Assembly: GCF_949987515.2 (NCBI RefSeq)
Contig: NC_082699.1
Span: 79,589,458 to 79,653,457 of the forward strand
Origin: Delphinus delphis
Taxonomy: Eukaryota > Chordata > Mammalia > Artiodactyla > Delphinidae
DNA: 64,000 nucleotides
Direction of reading: 5' to 3'
Made by a program: the position numbers and the translations under genes. Shown piece by piece: positions 25,815 through 37,640 of the stretch. Below the pieces are notes generated by a model. It was not told the origin of the DNA. It searched no databases and saw only the letters and a list, made by a program, of their open reading frames with translations. Each line of letters begins with the position of its first letter. Position 1 is the stretch's first letter.

Positions 25815-26125
25815 AGCCATAAAGAAGAAGGAAATTTTGTCATTTGCAGCAACGTGGATGAACTTGAAGGGTATTATGCTAAGTGAAACATCACAGAAAA
25901 ACAAATACTGTATGATATCACTTGTATGTAGAACCTAAAAGAAACACAACAATCTAGTGAACGTAATAAAGAAGCAGACCCAGATATGGGGGAGGGGGAG
26001 GTACAAAGTATCGGGTGCAAGACGGGCCCAAGGATGCCTTGTGCAACAGGGGGATAGAGCCAATAGTTTGTAGTAACTGTAAATGGAGCGCAGCCTCTAA
26101 ACATTGTATTAAAACATTTTTTTTT
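25815..26125 (+). mobile_element. L1 3' UTR fragment
   Basis: Plus-strand L1 3' end: GCAACGTGGATGAACTTGAA, TATGCTAAGTGAAACATCAC, and an A-rich end near 26125. Confidence 0.75.
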
Positions 26126-27254
26126 TAAATGCAGCTGTCAGGGTTGGCCTGATAGCACACCTGGCCCAGGACACAGAGCTTGTCCCGGGATGCAGCGTTA
26201 AGCCCCATCCACAGACCCTGGCGGCTCCTGCACCTGCCCTACAGGGCCACACACTCTGAGCACACAATCCACTCGCTGACCTCTCAGCCCTCCGAACCCC
26301 GACCCCTGTCCACCATCCCATCTCAGACACCTGCCTGGGCCACACCCCGGGCACCAGCCCTCCCCGAGGCCTGTAATCCTGCCAGGAGCTTAGAGGCCTG
26401 TCCCTGCCAAGCCCGGCCCTGTGTGGCAGCAGCAACCTTTCCAAGTTTCTGGTCACTGCCTGGCTCCCTGCCGCACTCCGGAGGAAGTCAGAGCCCTTTG
26501 CGGTGGCCACTGGGCTCGTCCCGCGCTCTAAAGGTGGTGCCTCCCCACCTTCACTGCTCCCCCCAACTTCACATCAACCACGCCCACGGGCTCCACTCCA
26601 GCCCACCTGCCTCCAAAGGGCCGCATGGGGGCCTGGCCTGGGTAAAAGCGGTCATTGGTCCTGGAAGGCCAGGTGGGGGCTTTATTTGGCTCCCAGGGCC
26701 CATCGCCCCAGGACCCCTGAACTGCCTGGATGCTCATCCCCTAGCCTGGAAGGAGGGTCCGCTGGAAGCCAACCCTGCCTAGCCTGTGGCTTCCTGAACA
26801 TCGGTCCTGGCTGGGGCGGTGGTTCTGCCAGACTGCCCCCCCACCCCCACCCCCCGCAGGTGCAGCTGGACGCTGCTGACTGGATGGGATCCATGCCCGC
26901 TGGGGACTGTTGCCTGAGAAAGTTAGGGGGTCAGGATGGCCTGGGGAACCTCTCCTGCCTACCTTCCCTGGGAGGTGACAGGCTACTGAATGTGACATGG
27001 AGGTGGGGATGAGGCATACCCGCGTGTCATTCAGTCACGCCTGGCGGAGATGCTACTTGTCTGTCTGAGGAAAAGCTAGTCTGCCATGCCTTAGAGGGGG
27101 CACCATCCCGACTGTATCCGGTTACATACAGCCTCGTTGTACCAGGACCAGACCGAGGCTGAGCACACGCGGGTACGAGGTGTGGGCCTGCCTGTACTAG
27201 GTTTTCACCCTGTACCTGATGACACCATTTTGTGGGGGGGGGGGGTCACACTGT

Positions 27255-27480
27255 ATCTCTTTTAATTTAATTTTTATTGGCGTATAGTTGCTTTACTATA
27301 TTGTGTTAGCTTCTACTGCACAGCAAAATGAATCAGCCACACGTATAAATATATCCCTTCCACTACACTACAGTGCGTCAGGTAGAGCTCCCTGTGCTAT
27401 CGATATGTTCCCATCAGTTGTCTATTTTATACGTAGCATCAGTAGTGTCTATGTGTCAATCCCAATTTCCCAATTCCTCC
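27255..27480 (-). mobile_element. L1 3' end fragment
   Basis: Reversed L1 3' UTR with the TTGCTTTACTATATTGTGTT and CTCCCTGTGCTATCGATATG blocks. A G13 run precedes it at about 27234. Confidence 0.75.
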
Positions 27481-28529
27481 CACCCCCCCTTACACTGCGG
27501 GGGACCCCCGTATCTGGAAGCAGGGTGTGTGTGTGATCTCGAACTGTATGTGACTGGGGTGGGGGGCACTATCCCGCTGACAGCCTTTGAAGGTGCCGCT
27601 TCCCAAGCCGGGGAGACCTGCTAGAAGTGAGGTCATCCCCTCCTACGTCACTGGGGAAGGGAATCAACACGAACTGTCCAGGCTGCATGCAGTTGGGGCA
27701 CAGGGGATCCCAGGTGGGCAAGGAAACTTCTCATCCGACAGGACTGGTCAGGAAGGGGCACCCGTCCAGTGAGCCCGCCAGGTGGCCCTACCCTGGCCCA
27801 CACGGCTATACCCACGGTCCCGAAGACCTTATTCCTTTGCCTGTTTCCTTTCATGGGTCTGCACACCCCTGAACTGTGGACTGGGCAGTGGCCACTCCCA
27901 GCCAGCTGTGGAGAAGCCAGCAGCGTGCCTCCTCTCACATTTGCCTACCAAATGCCGGCCCTAAGGGAGGGAGGGGCGCTTATCCCACCCAGGCCGATGA
28001 CTCAGAAGGAATCACGGTCTTTGGCAGCTGACCTCTGACCTCTGACACAGCGACAAAGCCTCCAGGCACGGCCCTCAGGGCTCTAGGGGGCTCCCATACC
28101 AGGGGCCTCCACCGGAAGTCTTTCCCACAGGGCAGGCCTGGGGTTTTATCCGGAGGGAAGGATCTGGGGCGAGTGCACGCGGTGGACGGACCCTGCGCCA
28201 GGCAGACAGAGGCATTAGGCTGAGTGGAAGAGCATGGGGGTGAGATCCCGGCAGGGGAGGCTCATGGTCTGGAAGTGGGTGAGCTGCAGTTTTCCGGTGC
28301 GTACTGCAGGGCCGGATGGGGTTACTGAACCCCAGGGAGTTAGGCCGACTGGGCCGGGTGTCCCATCCACCCACCCAAGTCCAGGGACTTGGGCGCCAGG
28401 GAATCGGCGCCTTCTGCTCTCCCTGCACCCTACGGAGGGAACCGGACCGAGCCCTGGCCACTCGGGCCACCCACAGGCCAGGCCATGACGGCCTAGAAGG
28501 GGCGCCCCAGGGAAGGGTCCAGGCCAGGC

Positions 28530-29300
28530 CCGGCACCCTCTCCGGACTCCAGCTAGGCCGCGAGGGCGGGAGCAAGTCGGGCCAGCCTGGGCTGGCTCGA
28601 CCCGGGCCCGGCGCCTATTCCCGCTCGGCTCCTCCTGGGCCGGCGTCGAGCGAGGGCGCCCGCGTCCACACCGGCACACGCGGCCGCGGCGCCCCCTCGC
28701 CCCCAGCTCGGGCAGACCCGCCCGACCCCCGTGCACGCGGCCGCGCTTGCGCTCCCACCGCCCCGCTCTGGGTTGCGAGGACCCAGCCCAGGTGCGGGCC
28801 GGCGGGCCGCCCAGGTGAGGCCGCGCGGCGGGGGGTCGCCGGTGGTGCCGACCCCGCCCCACCCCGCCGGCCCGGCCGCGGCCTCCCCCTCCCGCGCGCC
28901 CCGCCCAACTGAAGCCCGGGGAGGGGGCCCTACCTGGCCAGGTGCGCGGGGTCTCGGGACAAGGGTAGCAGGAGCCGACCGCCGCCCAGCGGCCTCGCGG
29001 TCCGGTCGGTCCGGCAGCCACTCCCTGCCGCGGCCCGCCCGCCGCGCTGCCTGATTCACGCTCCCGCCCCCGCCCCGCCCGCAGTCCCCGCCGCCTGCCT
29101 GTCCGGGCAGCACCTGGGGGCGGAGCGGCCCCACCCGCGGCGCGCCCGCATTCCTCCGCCAGCCGCCCGCCCGCCGCCGCCCCCGGGACCCCCGCCCGTG
29201 CCCCGGCTCCCCCGGACCCCGCCCGCGCCCCGGACCCGGGCGTGCCCCCCGGCGGCGCAACCCGGGACCCTGGCCCGCTACCCCCGGAGACCGCTGAGGC
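28530..29300 (-). promoter_or_regulatory. FAM83H: CpG island, probable FAM83H promoter
   Basis: Dense CG dinucleotides and GC boxes over about 0.8 kb, 3.4-4.1 kb upstream of the FAM83H start codon. This is the expected place for its promoter and noncoding exon 1. Long frames here on both strands are artefacts of GC richness. Confidence 0.6.
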
Positions 29301-29559
29301 CCCGACTTCCAGGGCCCCGCGCCCCCAGGCGCCCATCTGTTCGCCGAAGGCTTAAAGTCCCTGAGCCTGACCCCTGAACCCTCGCCCCGGAAGTCAGGGT
29401 GACTCGAAGTTCCGGCTCAGTCGCTAGGAAACGGGCCAGCCCCACGCGGGGGGCGGCGCTTCTGGCCTCGCCTACTGGCTGCGGAAGGCAGGTGGAGCAG
29501 GTGAGACAGTGGGGGCGGTGCCGAGCCCCGGGCAGGGCAGGGCCTGGGGACCTGTGAGC

Positions 29560-30250
29560 ACAGGGGCCCCGCACCACACCCGGACGTCCCCCACCCCGAC
29601 GCCCGCACAGAGACGCCCGCATACTCGGACGCCCATAAGTACCTGGGACCCCCCCGGGCACACAGGGACCCCGACCGCAGATCCCCGACACACGCCGACC
29701 CCACACACGTATAGGAAAAGCACTGCACCCAAGGGACCTTCATTCCCACACGTGTGGACACCACCCCACACCAGTCCCCTCCCAGACCGATCCCGGCACC
29801 GAGCCCCCTCCACATAATTGGACCCCACTGGCATGCCCACGCTCACGCGTAACAGACCCTGACTGCATGGGGTCCTCTGCACACACCTGTGGACAGGGGA
29901 CTCTACAGGCACACAGTGAGCTGCACACACAAGGGATGCCGCATGTACAGAGCGCCCACATACATAGGACCCCCCGTGCACACAGAACCCTGCCTCCATA
30001 CAGGACCCTACAAGCGCACCGAGTCCTGCGCCTGCCATACTGGGACACATGCCAGCTTACACCCATACAGGACGCTCTGCAGGCACGGTGGGCCCCTCAT
30101 GCACTGACCCCCACAGAACCCTGCAACCTACAGGACACTACGTGAGCACTGAGAGTCCCTCACGAACTGGGGACCCTGCATTGCCGACTCCCACACAGAC
30201 ATGGGACCCTGCAAGCACTCTGAGCCCTACATGCTCCTTCCGTGTGCGTG
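29560..30250 (+). repeat. Degenerate CA/GACCC-rich repeat tract
   Basis: About 0.7 kb of imperfect repetition built from ACA(C)AGGACCCTGCA-like words (for example ACAGGACCCTACAAGCGCAC and CATGGGACCCTGCAAGCACT). It looks like an old decayed minisatellite. No coding evidence. Confidence 0.5.
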
Positions 30251-31039
30251 TGTGCACACATGCACAGACACACACGGAAGCCCTCAGCTGCCCCTCGGTG
30301 CCTCGGTCCCCCCAGCGTCCCCCACAAACACTTCAGATCCCTACTCAGAACCCACCGCCTGGGGCTGGCCTCCCAAGGAAATGAATTCTGGGGTCAGCTG
30401 AGTGGACTAGGGAGAGGGGTGTTGCTTCCAGGCCCTGACAACACCACCTGCTGAGGCCAAGACGAGAGAGGGTTGGGCATGCCCGGTGTGGGCGGGGTGG
30501 GGGGGGTGTTTGTCAGTGTCTGGTGGCGGTGCTGGGGAGGCTTCAGCCAGGCAGGGTTGGCTCAGGCTTGTGTTTAGGATGAAGCTGGTCCAGCTGGCAG
30601 CCCAGTGGTTTGGAGCAGGGAGATGGGTACCCGACATCGACCCTGGGGTGAGGATGGGTGAGCCAGGGTGGAGGGGCCAGGGGAATGAGGGCAAGGGGGA
30701 CAAGCTGTGGCCAGATGTTCTTGCCAAACATTCCCACTCAGGCTGCTGGGCACACCCCCCCCCCGCAAGAACCAGGGGCAGGCGGGTGGGCCAGGAAGCC
30801 GGCAGGAATCTGTGCTGTCGGGGTGATCCTGTGTTCCCCAGTTCGGCACCTGCTGTCCGTCCACGCAGGTCCAAGCCAGTGTGTGATGCTGCCCCTACGG
30901 CCGCTGCCACTCTGACCACACCCTCCCTGACCTTTCCTACTCACCCGCAGGAGGATGAGCAGTAAGAAGGGGGGACCCGAAGCTGCCCCAGGGAAGTGGC
31001 AGACGTCCTTCCACAGAGCCAACCCGAGCCGCTGCTGGT

Positions 31040-32280
31040 GAGTGTGAGCCCTCTGACCTCCAACCCTGCTCAGACCCTGACGTGTGATACATGCTATGCG
31101 GCCACCCAGGGACAGTACTTCTGGGAAGACCTTTCTCTCTGAGAATGGCCTTCAGGGGATCTCCGGGTCAGGCTTGAGTGTGGTGGACTGAGAACTCAGA
31201 GCTCAGATGTCCATTCCAGACCCTGACCCTGAGTCTTGTACCCCTGGGGCTGGGACTGGGGTTGGGGTCCCGGGGACAGTGTTCAGAGGAACGTGGCTTT
31301 AGGACACATGGAGATGGGAAGCAGGCCCGTGTGGACTGAATATAGGTTCTGAAACAGGGCAGGGCTTGAGTTCATGTTGGGGATTCTCAGACTAAGCATG
31401 TGGTCCACTCTGACCCTCTGCTCCACCTAGGCTATCCTGTGCTTTTTCTTGTCTGCTGCCTCTCCCTCAGGCCATCCTCTCTTTAGCCACTTCCAGGCTG
31501 AAAGGTGACAGCTTGTCCTTGGCCTCCTGGTCCTGCTATGGGCCAGGAAGGGCATCTCTTCCCATGTCCACCCCTACCCATTGTTACTCTTCTTCTCTGA
31601 GTCCCATTTCTTCTCCGTCATGACACTCATCTGAGTTCTTTGCTAAGCTGCCAGCACCTTCCAGGCTGCGGCTCCGGGTCCTCCCAGTACTGGGATCTGT
31701 GCTTGCTAAGAGAGCCCCACACCCTGTTGCTCTGCTGCAGCCCCTCTGCTTGGAGTGGGCCTGGACCCCAGAGGCCTCCCAGATCCCAAGACCTGGAGGG
31801 AGGGTGGCGACTGCTCTCCACGCCAAGCCAGGTTAGCCCCTAGCTCCCCAAAACAGCCCCAGCCTCATCTGAGGCGGCAGCTGTCCAGGAATGAGGACCT
31901 GTCCAGGAATCAGGCGCCACGTGTGGCTTCCGCCATCTCAAGCCCTAGGAACAGGCTCTGCAGTAGACAGGAGGCTGGGCCGGTGGGCCAGGAAAATGTC
32001 GGGGAGGGAGGGGGGATGACGGACCTCAGTTCTGCTACCTGCTGACTGTCCACCTGGGCCCTGGACCCAGCCCTCACCCCACACATTCCGAGCACTGTGC
32101 TGGGCAGCTCCCGCCCCGCCCACCTGGCCAGGATGCCTGGGTTCTCTGCAGAGACACCTCTGCCTCAGTTTCCCTAGACAAGCTCCCTCCTTGGGCTCCC
32201 TCTACCTGTCAAGCATTGGGCCAGCCCGAGAGGGCTTCCTGTGCAGCGGTCTTTGCCGTGCCCTGTGTGGTGGGCACCAG
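31040..32280. other. IQANK1 first intron, left part
   Basis: No exon recognised. Unique-looking GC-moderate sequence without clear repeats. Confidence 0.4.
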
Positions 32281-32282
32281 CC

Positions 32283-32975
32283 TCACTGTGCAGACATGAA
32301 AGTGGGCCCACAGGTGTGCCGCGGCGCACATCCGCCGGGCTCCGGCCTCCTGGAGCCCTGCGGGACCTGTAGGTGGCTCGCGGGGTCACCACGCCCCCGG
32401 GGCTTGTCCGGACCCTCCCGCACCTCCACACCCCCTCCAGGCCTTACCGGGTCCTGGGTCCGAAGCGCCTCAAGGCCCTCGCACCGCAGTTGCTCCAAGG
32501 CCATGGCCAGCTCCAGCCCCTCCACTTGCACCCAGGCCTGCTCCTCCTGACACAGCTGCGTCTGCAGCTGGACCTGCCGCCGCTGCTCCTCCAGCAGCAG
32601 CTGCTCCTGGGCCAGGCACAGCTGGACCTCGCGGAGCCTCAGCGGCTCGGGGCCCCAGCCCGGCGTGAGGCCGTCCACCCTGCAGCCTATCACGTCCGCA
32701 GCGGGGACCGGCACCGGCTCGGACCCCAGAGCGATGGCCTTCTCCGGCTTATTGGCTACCTGAGGCTGCTCTGGTCTGGCCACTCTGGGGTGTCCCCGGG
32801 CAGCCAGCTTGCTGCTGGTCACGTGCCCCGCAGGGGCCACCCCTGCCTCGTCCCGAGGGTCCCTAGGGGCAGGGGGCGGCGGCTCGGCCTCGGGGCCCTG
32901 CTGGCCCGTGGTCTTCTGTGCCCTGCCCGTCCTCCTGGCCCGGGATTTGCGAGCTCGACTTCGTCTGCCAGACAT
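32283..32975 (-). CDS. Candidate coiled-coil protein, antisense in IQANK1 intron
   Basis: I do not recognise this gene. A minus-strand frame from 32975 encodes a very basic N terminus (MSGRRSRARKSRARRTGRAQ), a Pro/Ala-rich linker, and then a convincing amphipathic Gln/Glu/Leu coiled coil (LAQEQLLLEEQRRQVQLQTQ, then CQEEQAWVQVEGLELAMALE). A strong donor (CCG|GTAAGG at 32448/32447) and an acceptor (CCACCTACAG|GTCCC near 32359) would join two exons in phase, ending at the TGA at 32283-32285; the unspliced frame also stays open (230 residues). The heptad pattern and splice signals favour a real gene over a GC artefact. No poly(A) signal was seen close downstream. A CpG island 1.2-1.7 kb upstream could be its promoter. 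Confidence 0.45.
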   Translation of the reverse strand: MSGRRSRARKSRARRTGRAQKTTGQQGPEAEPPPPAPRDPRDEAGVAPAGHVTSSKLAARGHPRVARPEQPQVANKPEKAIALGSEPVPVPAADVIGCRVDGLTPGWGPEPLRLREVQLCLAQEQLLLEEQRRQVQLQTQLCQEEQAWVQVEGLELAMALEQLRCEGLEALRTQDPVRPGGGVEVREGPDKPRGRGDPASHLQVPQGSRRPEPGGCAPRHTCGPTFMSAQ

Positions 32976-32999
32976 GGCCCTGACCTGGCGCCTGTGTTA

Positions 33000-34180
33000 C
33001 CAGGTGTCTGCTCCCCGGGGGCCCGGGCTCATCGGCTGGCCGGCCTCAATCAGGCGGGCTCAGAGGGCATCCCTGGGAGGCCACGGCGGTGGGCCCTCTG
33101 CTCCTGCAGCCCCTCGTGTCTGCCCTTCCCCTTGGCTGGTGCCCACAGCACCGAGGCTCTGGCCTGGGCTCTAGCTGTGGGCCTCACAGCCCCACTCTGC
33201 ACGCAGGCTGGGCCACGCCAGAGAGTTTACAGGGACTTGGCAGCGCGGTGGCTCACCCGGCGTGAAGGCTGACTGACGGGCTGACACAGCACAGGATTGT
33301 ATGGGCACGGGCCTCTTTGGCCAGACTGGGAGGGAGACTGAGAGAAACTGGAGGAGGTGACGCCCGGCAGCCAGACCGCCGGGTGTGTGTAGCGATGAGT
33401 CTGGTCTTGCCCTGGGCGGGCACCGGTGCCCCACCACCCCTGTCCCACCCTGTCCACCCCCGGTCTCAGGAAACTCCAGCTGCAGCCCACAGGGCTAGGA
33501 GCCGCCTCCCCAGACTCCCTGGCCATCCAGACAAGACGCTCCCCAGCCACAGACAATCCTAACCCAACTACCACGGGAGCCCCTGGCTCAGCCCGCGCTC
33601 AGCACCTCAGCCCCCAGCCAGCGTGCTCGGAGGAGCCTGGGGCGCCCAAGCTTGTCTGTGGCGCTCCCTCGTGTGGACTCCTGCTGGGGGCCAGGCTGCG
33701 CCGGGGGAAGAAACTGGACCTTGAAAGGTCCAGGTGGCATTTTGTGGACTGAGATGGGGTGGTAGGAAGAGCCGGCCTGCCCTGAGGTGGGGCAGGGCTC
33801 TTGGGGACGCCCTGGTTGGGGGGTCCGGCTGCTCAGCCCGCAGGGGCCCAAGGAGACCCCACGTGGCCAGCCTTTGGAGCCCTGGGGACGCAACTGGGGG
33901 AGGAGGTGCAGGGGCAGCCTGAGTGCAGGTGGGAGGGAGGCTTGGGACCGACTCCTCCCCAGCATTTCCCCAGCCCGGGGCCGCTGACTCACACCCACGC
34001 CCAGGGCCCCATCCCAGCCAGCTCTGTCACACTGGCTCTACTGGTTTGCCTGGCCCAGCCCTGCCTGCTGCACCCCCTCCCGCTCAGCCCTTTCCCCAGA
34101 GGCTTGGCGGGGAGGTCGACAGCCAGCACCGCTGGGGAGCAGGGTGGGCGCCCCGCAAGGGAGTGGCACCAGGGGGGTGG
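33000..34180. other. IQANK1 intron, no feature recognised
   Basis: GC-rich sequence without recognisable exons or repeats. Confidence 0.35.
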
Positions 34181-34189
34181 GGGGAGCAG

Positions 34190-34720
34190 TGTTAGGGGTT
34201 GGGTAGGGCGGGCAGAGGGTCCGCCCACCGGAGGCCTCTCCACACCTGGGCTCCCGAGCCTGGGCTTCGGGCCCCAGGTGCGGGGCGGTCCTGCCCGCGG
34301 GCGCTCGCCCTGCGGCGCCCCGCGGAGGCCGTGTTTGCTGCGAAGGCCGTGGCCCCGTCGTGGTGGCTTCGCGACGCGGCTGCAGGCGGCCGCTCCTGCA
34401 CAGCCGGGGCGCGGCCCCTCTTCCGGTGGCCCGTACATGTCCACAGCTCCGCCGCGCTGACCGCCCCCCTGCCCCCGGGAAGCCAGGAGAGAGGAGCCAG
34501 CCGGCGACGGGGCCCGCACCCCGGAGCGCCCCGAGGCCCCGACAGGTGAGAGCCCGCGGGCCCCGGCGCTCTCCGGCCGGCGGGAAGGGGCGCCCGGACC
34601 GTGCGTGCGGAGCCCCCCTCCCCGACGCCTCCAGCTCCAGGTGACGGCCCGGTCCGCCCCGCCGGCCGCCAACCTCGGGACGTGGGCAACCCGGGGACGG
34701 CGGTGGCCACCCTCCGCCCC
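34190..34720. promoter_or_regulatory. Orphan CpG island
   Basis: CG-dense block with NotI-type and CGCG words (for example TTCGCGACGCGGCTGCAGGC), inside the large IQANK1 intron. It is upstream of the candidate antisense coiled-coil gene and could be its promoter. No exon was identified inside it. Confidence 0.45.
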
Positions 34721-37120
34721 AGGCCCTGTCTTCTCAGCGCGCAGCCTCCGCTGTGGCCTCTCGGCAGTGGCCTCCAGAGCCGAATCTTTACCCAAAAATC
34801 TTTACCCAGGTCTTGCCTCCTGCGGCCCAGACCCACATCCAGGCGCATCCCAGCCCTCCCCTGGGTGTCCTCGAGCTCCACAGCGCATCCAAAGCGCACA
34901 CCCGTCACGGCCTTCCTCTCGCGCGTCTGGTCTGCTGCGACTGCTCCCTGCTGAGCCTGTGCCCGAGCCCCCACCCCCAAGGACGGCTCTCTGTGCTCCG
35001 GCTTCCTTCACTCCCTCCCACCTTGCTGGCCGCTCACCCCGGCTCCGAGCCGGCCTCTCCGTTCTGCTCGGTCTGGTGGCCACCAGCAGCCAGTGTCGCG
35101 TGCAAGTGTGATCCTTCCCAGGGTGGTGCTGGCCTTACCCCCAGATAAACTCCCGGCACCACCGGTCACCTTTGTACCTCCGACCCCCCCAGGGGCCAGG
35201 GTAAGGAGCCTGACCTTGTCCTGAGGACAGAGCCGGACCACAGGAGGTTTGCAGAGCCCTGACTGTCAATTTTATAGAAGTTATATGTGCCCAACGTATG
35301 TATCAGAAGGACGTCCAGTAGCAGGAGATCTGGGCTCGGCAAGAGGCAGGAATGAGGGAGTGGAGGACACGGGCAGGTCAGCCGCGGAAGATGTCCCATT
35401 AGGATGTCCAGAGGCGGCGGCCGCTGCTGTGCTCTCGACTTTGCAGCTCCGCTGAGGATTGTCTCTAATTGTCCATGTCCTGGCGTCTCCTTCTCAAGGC
35501 CCAGGCGCCTGGTGAGAAGTCCAGTCTGCCCTTAGGTCATGCTCCCATTGTCAGGCAAAGGAGGGACGGATGTCTGTCGCCCTTCCCCCATTTTGGTTTC
35601 TGTAGTGGGAAGTGGGCTCCCACTGAATTTTCTAGAACAGAACCCAGCCTTACAAGGTAGGGGTTCCGAGTCTTCAACAGGCCAGCGTCACGTGGAGAAG
35701 CTGCTTTCCCGCTCTGGGTCTGCTCCAAGAAGTCCATCCAGAGAGCATCTTCCCCAGCCTCCCGTCACCACCCGCGTTCTTGATGATCTGTCCAAACTGT
35801 CAGCCAGAGTGTATGAGTTGATATAAAGAAGGTTATTTGGTAGGACGGTATCTGGTCTAGATCAGCCTTGATTAGAGGGCCTTGTGCTGTTGGGCCCACG
35901 TGTCACTAGCATCCCTGCCACCACGGCCACTCTGTTCGTGGGCCTTTGCCTAAGCACTGGGTGGCCGAGGAGAAAGGCTGGCCAATGTCCATAGGACAGT
36001 TGTGATGTCTACCTGGGTGTCTGATGCCTCCTCTGCAGTGGACCCTCTCTGGGGGCATCACCGTGAGACGCAGAGCCAGCCCCGCACGCTCGTTGCCCGC
36101 AAACCTGGCCCCCGCTGCTGGTGCATCCGCGTGCCTTTCCCTGGGCCTGCGTGTCGCTGTTGCTCCAGGCTTGTTCATTTCAGGCTCCCAATGCACCGGC
36201 CAAGCCCTTCGCCGTTGCCCTGCGCACCGCACGCCACTCTCCTTCCCATCCACGGGAAGCTGAGAACCAGGTACCCCGGGAGATTTCCCTCCTCCGCTGT
36301 CCTTTGGGACCTCCCGAGAGAGGAGCTGTGATGGGGCAGTGGTCAGTTTGACTAGTGCCACCGTGTGGACTGAGCTCTGTGAATCAAGCCCGAGTCCCTC
36401 CTCCACCACCTCCCCCAGGAATGCCATTGGCGTGGGCTGGGGTCCTGGGAAGCGGCACCGACCCTCAGCGGAGGGAGGGGTGTGGACATCTTCCTCCCGC
36501 TGCATGTGTCCTTTCTGTCGTAAAGGATCGCTCTGTGTGCGCCCGACGCCTCAAGTCCGTGGAGCGAGGACCCCGGCTCAGGGTGGGGAATTCAGGCTGC
36601 TTGTCCTCCGGTGCCCCAGTTGGACTTCCAGGCTCCACTGGGGCCGACAGCATCCCGGGAGCTGTTCTCCAGACCTAGAACTGTGTTCTAGCAGGGAAGG
36701 CGCAGCCTTGCTCTGGAGCCTGAAGTCTGTGCCGCGGCCCTCCCACCGGGTTGGCTGGGGGTCCCACACAGCATCCTTCTCCCCACAAATACCTGCAGCT
36801 TATCAGACCTGCTGGCCACCTGGCCCGGCAGCCTGGCAGCTCACGCCTCTGCCATGGCCTCTGGGCTTGGCCGTTAGCCCGGGTCCCCCAGGCCGTGGGC
36901 GGGTGCTGTTCCCGAATACAGCACTTGCTCCGGAGCCTTGAGAGGCCTGCCAAGCGCTGGGCCTCTTTCCTGGCGGAAGGAGGTCCAAGGCGTAGCAATT
37001 TATTTTTTCCTTTAAGGTGCCCTGGCGTGTCCCAGATCTGTGAACCCTAAAAACTTCATTAGCGTGGTTCTATCTCCCACCCTCTGGAACTTCCTGGATC
37101 AGTGAACTGTCGGGATGACC
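34721..37120. other. IQANK1 intron, no gene
   Basis: No exon or repeat that I can name. GC content falls toward the right. Confidence 0.35.
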
Positions 37121-37129
37121 CAGGTTCCT

Positions 37130-37640
37130 GTATTAGTTCCCTGTAGCTGCTAAAAGAACAATTAACGCACATTTAGTGTCTTATAACAGCACGAATTTAT
37201 TATCTTGCAGGTCTGTGGGTTAGAAGTCCGACCTGGGCTTCAGTGGGCTAAAATCAAGGTCTCGGCAAGCCGGCCACGCTTCCTGCAGGCTCTGGAGGAC
37301 CATCTGTGTCTTCATCCTCTTCAAGCTCCTAGAGGCGCCCACATTCCTTGGCTGGTGGCTTCTTCCTCCACCTTCAAAGTCAGCAACCTTCTTCCAAAGT
37401 CACAGCTCCCTCTGCTTCTCCCCTGTCCCCCTCTTCCACTTGTAAGGTCCCTTGTGATCACGTTGCACCTACTCAGATAATCCTGGGGGGTTTCGCTATC
37501 TTAAGGTCAGCCGATTGGCAACCTTAGTTCCATCTCCAATCTTGATTGCCTTTTGCCATGTAACACAGTGTATTCACCAGCTCCTGGGGACAGGACAAGG
37601 ACGTCGTTAGGGGGCTGTCATTCTGCCCACCGCAGTCCCT
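37130..37640. repeat. Old interspersed repeat, family unassigned
   Basis: Contains GTAGCTGCTAAAAGAACAAT and GGTTAGAAGTCCGACCTGGG, a common mammalian pattern (relatives near 41995-42120 and 44595-45110 in this window). I cannot name the family without a repeat library. Confidence 0.5.

Larger units (their letters stand above)
25209..28934 (-). other. FAM83H: FAM83H 5' intron and candidate exon 1 junctions
   Basis: On the minus strand the coding exon is preceded by CTTCCCCCAG|GTCCC (exon start 25209). A CAG|GTAGGG donor at 28934/28933 inside the CpG island could end a noncoding exon 1. The intron between is gene-free, with two L1 pieces and old repeats. Assignment of exon 1 is inference. Confidence 0.4.

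Noticed and set aside
28215..29336. 373-codon minus frame in the CpG island
   Set aside because: Low-complexity Gly/Arg/Pro product of a CpG island, with equally long frames in other phases; no splice or domain support.
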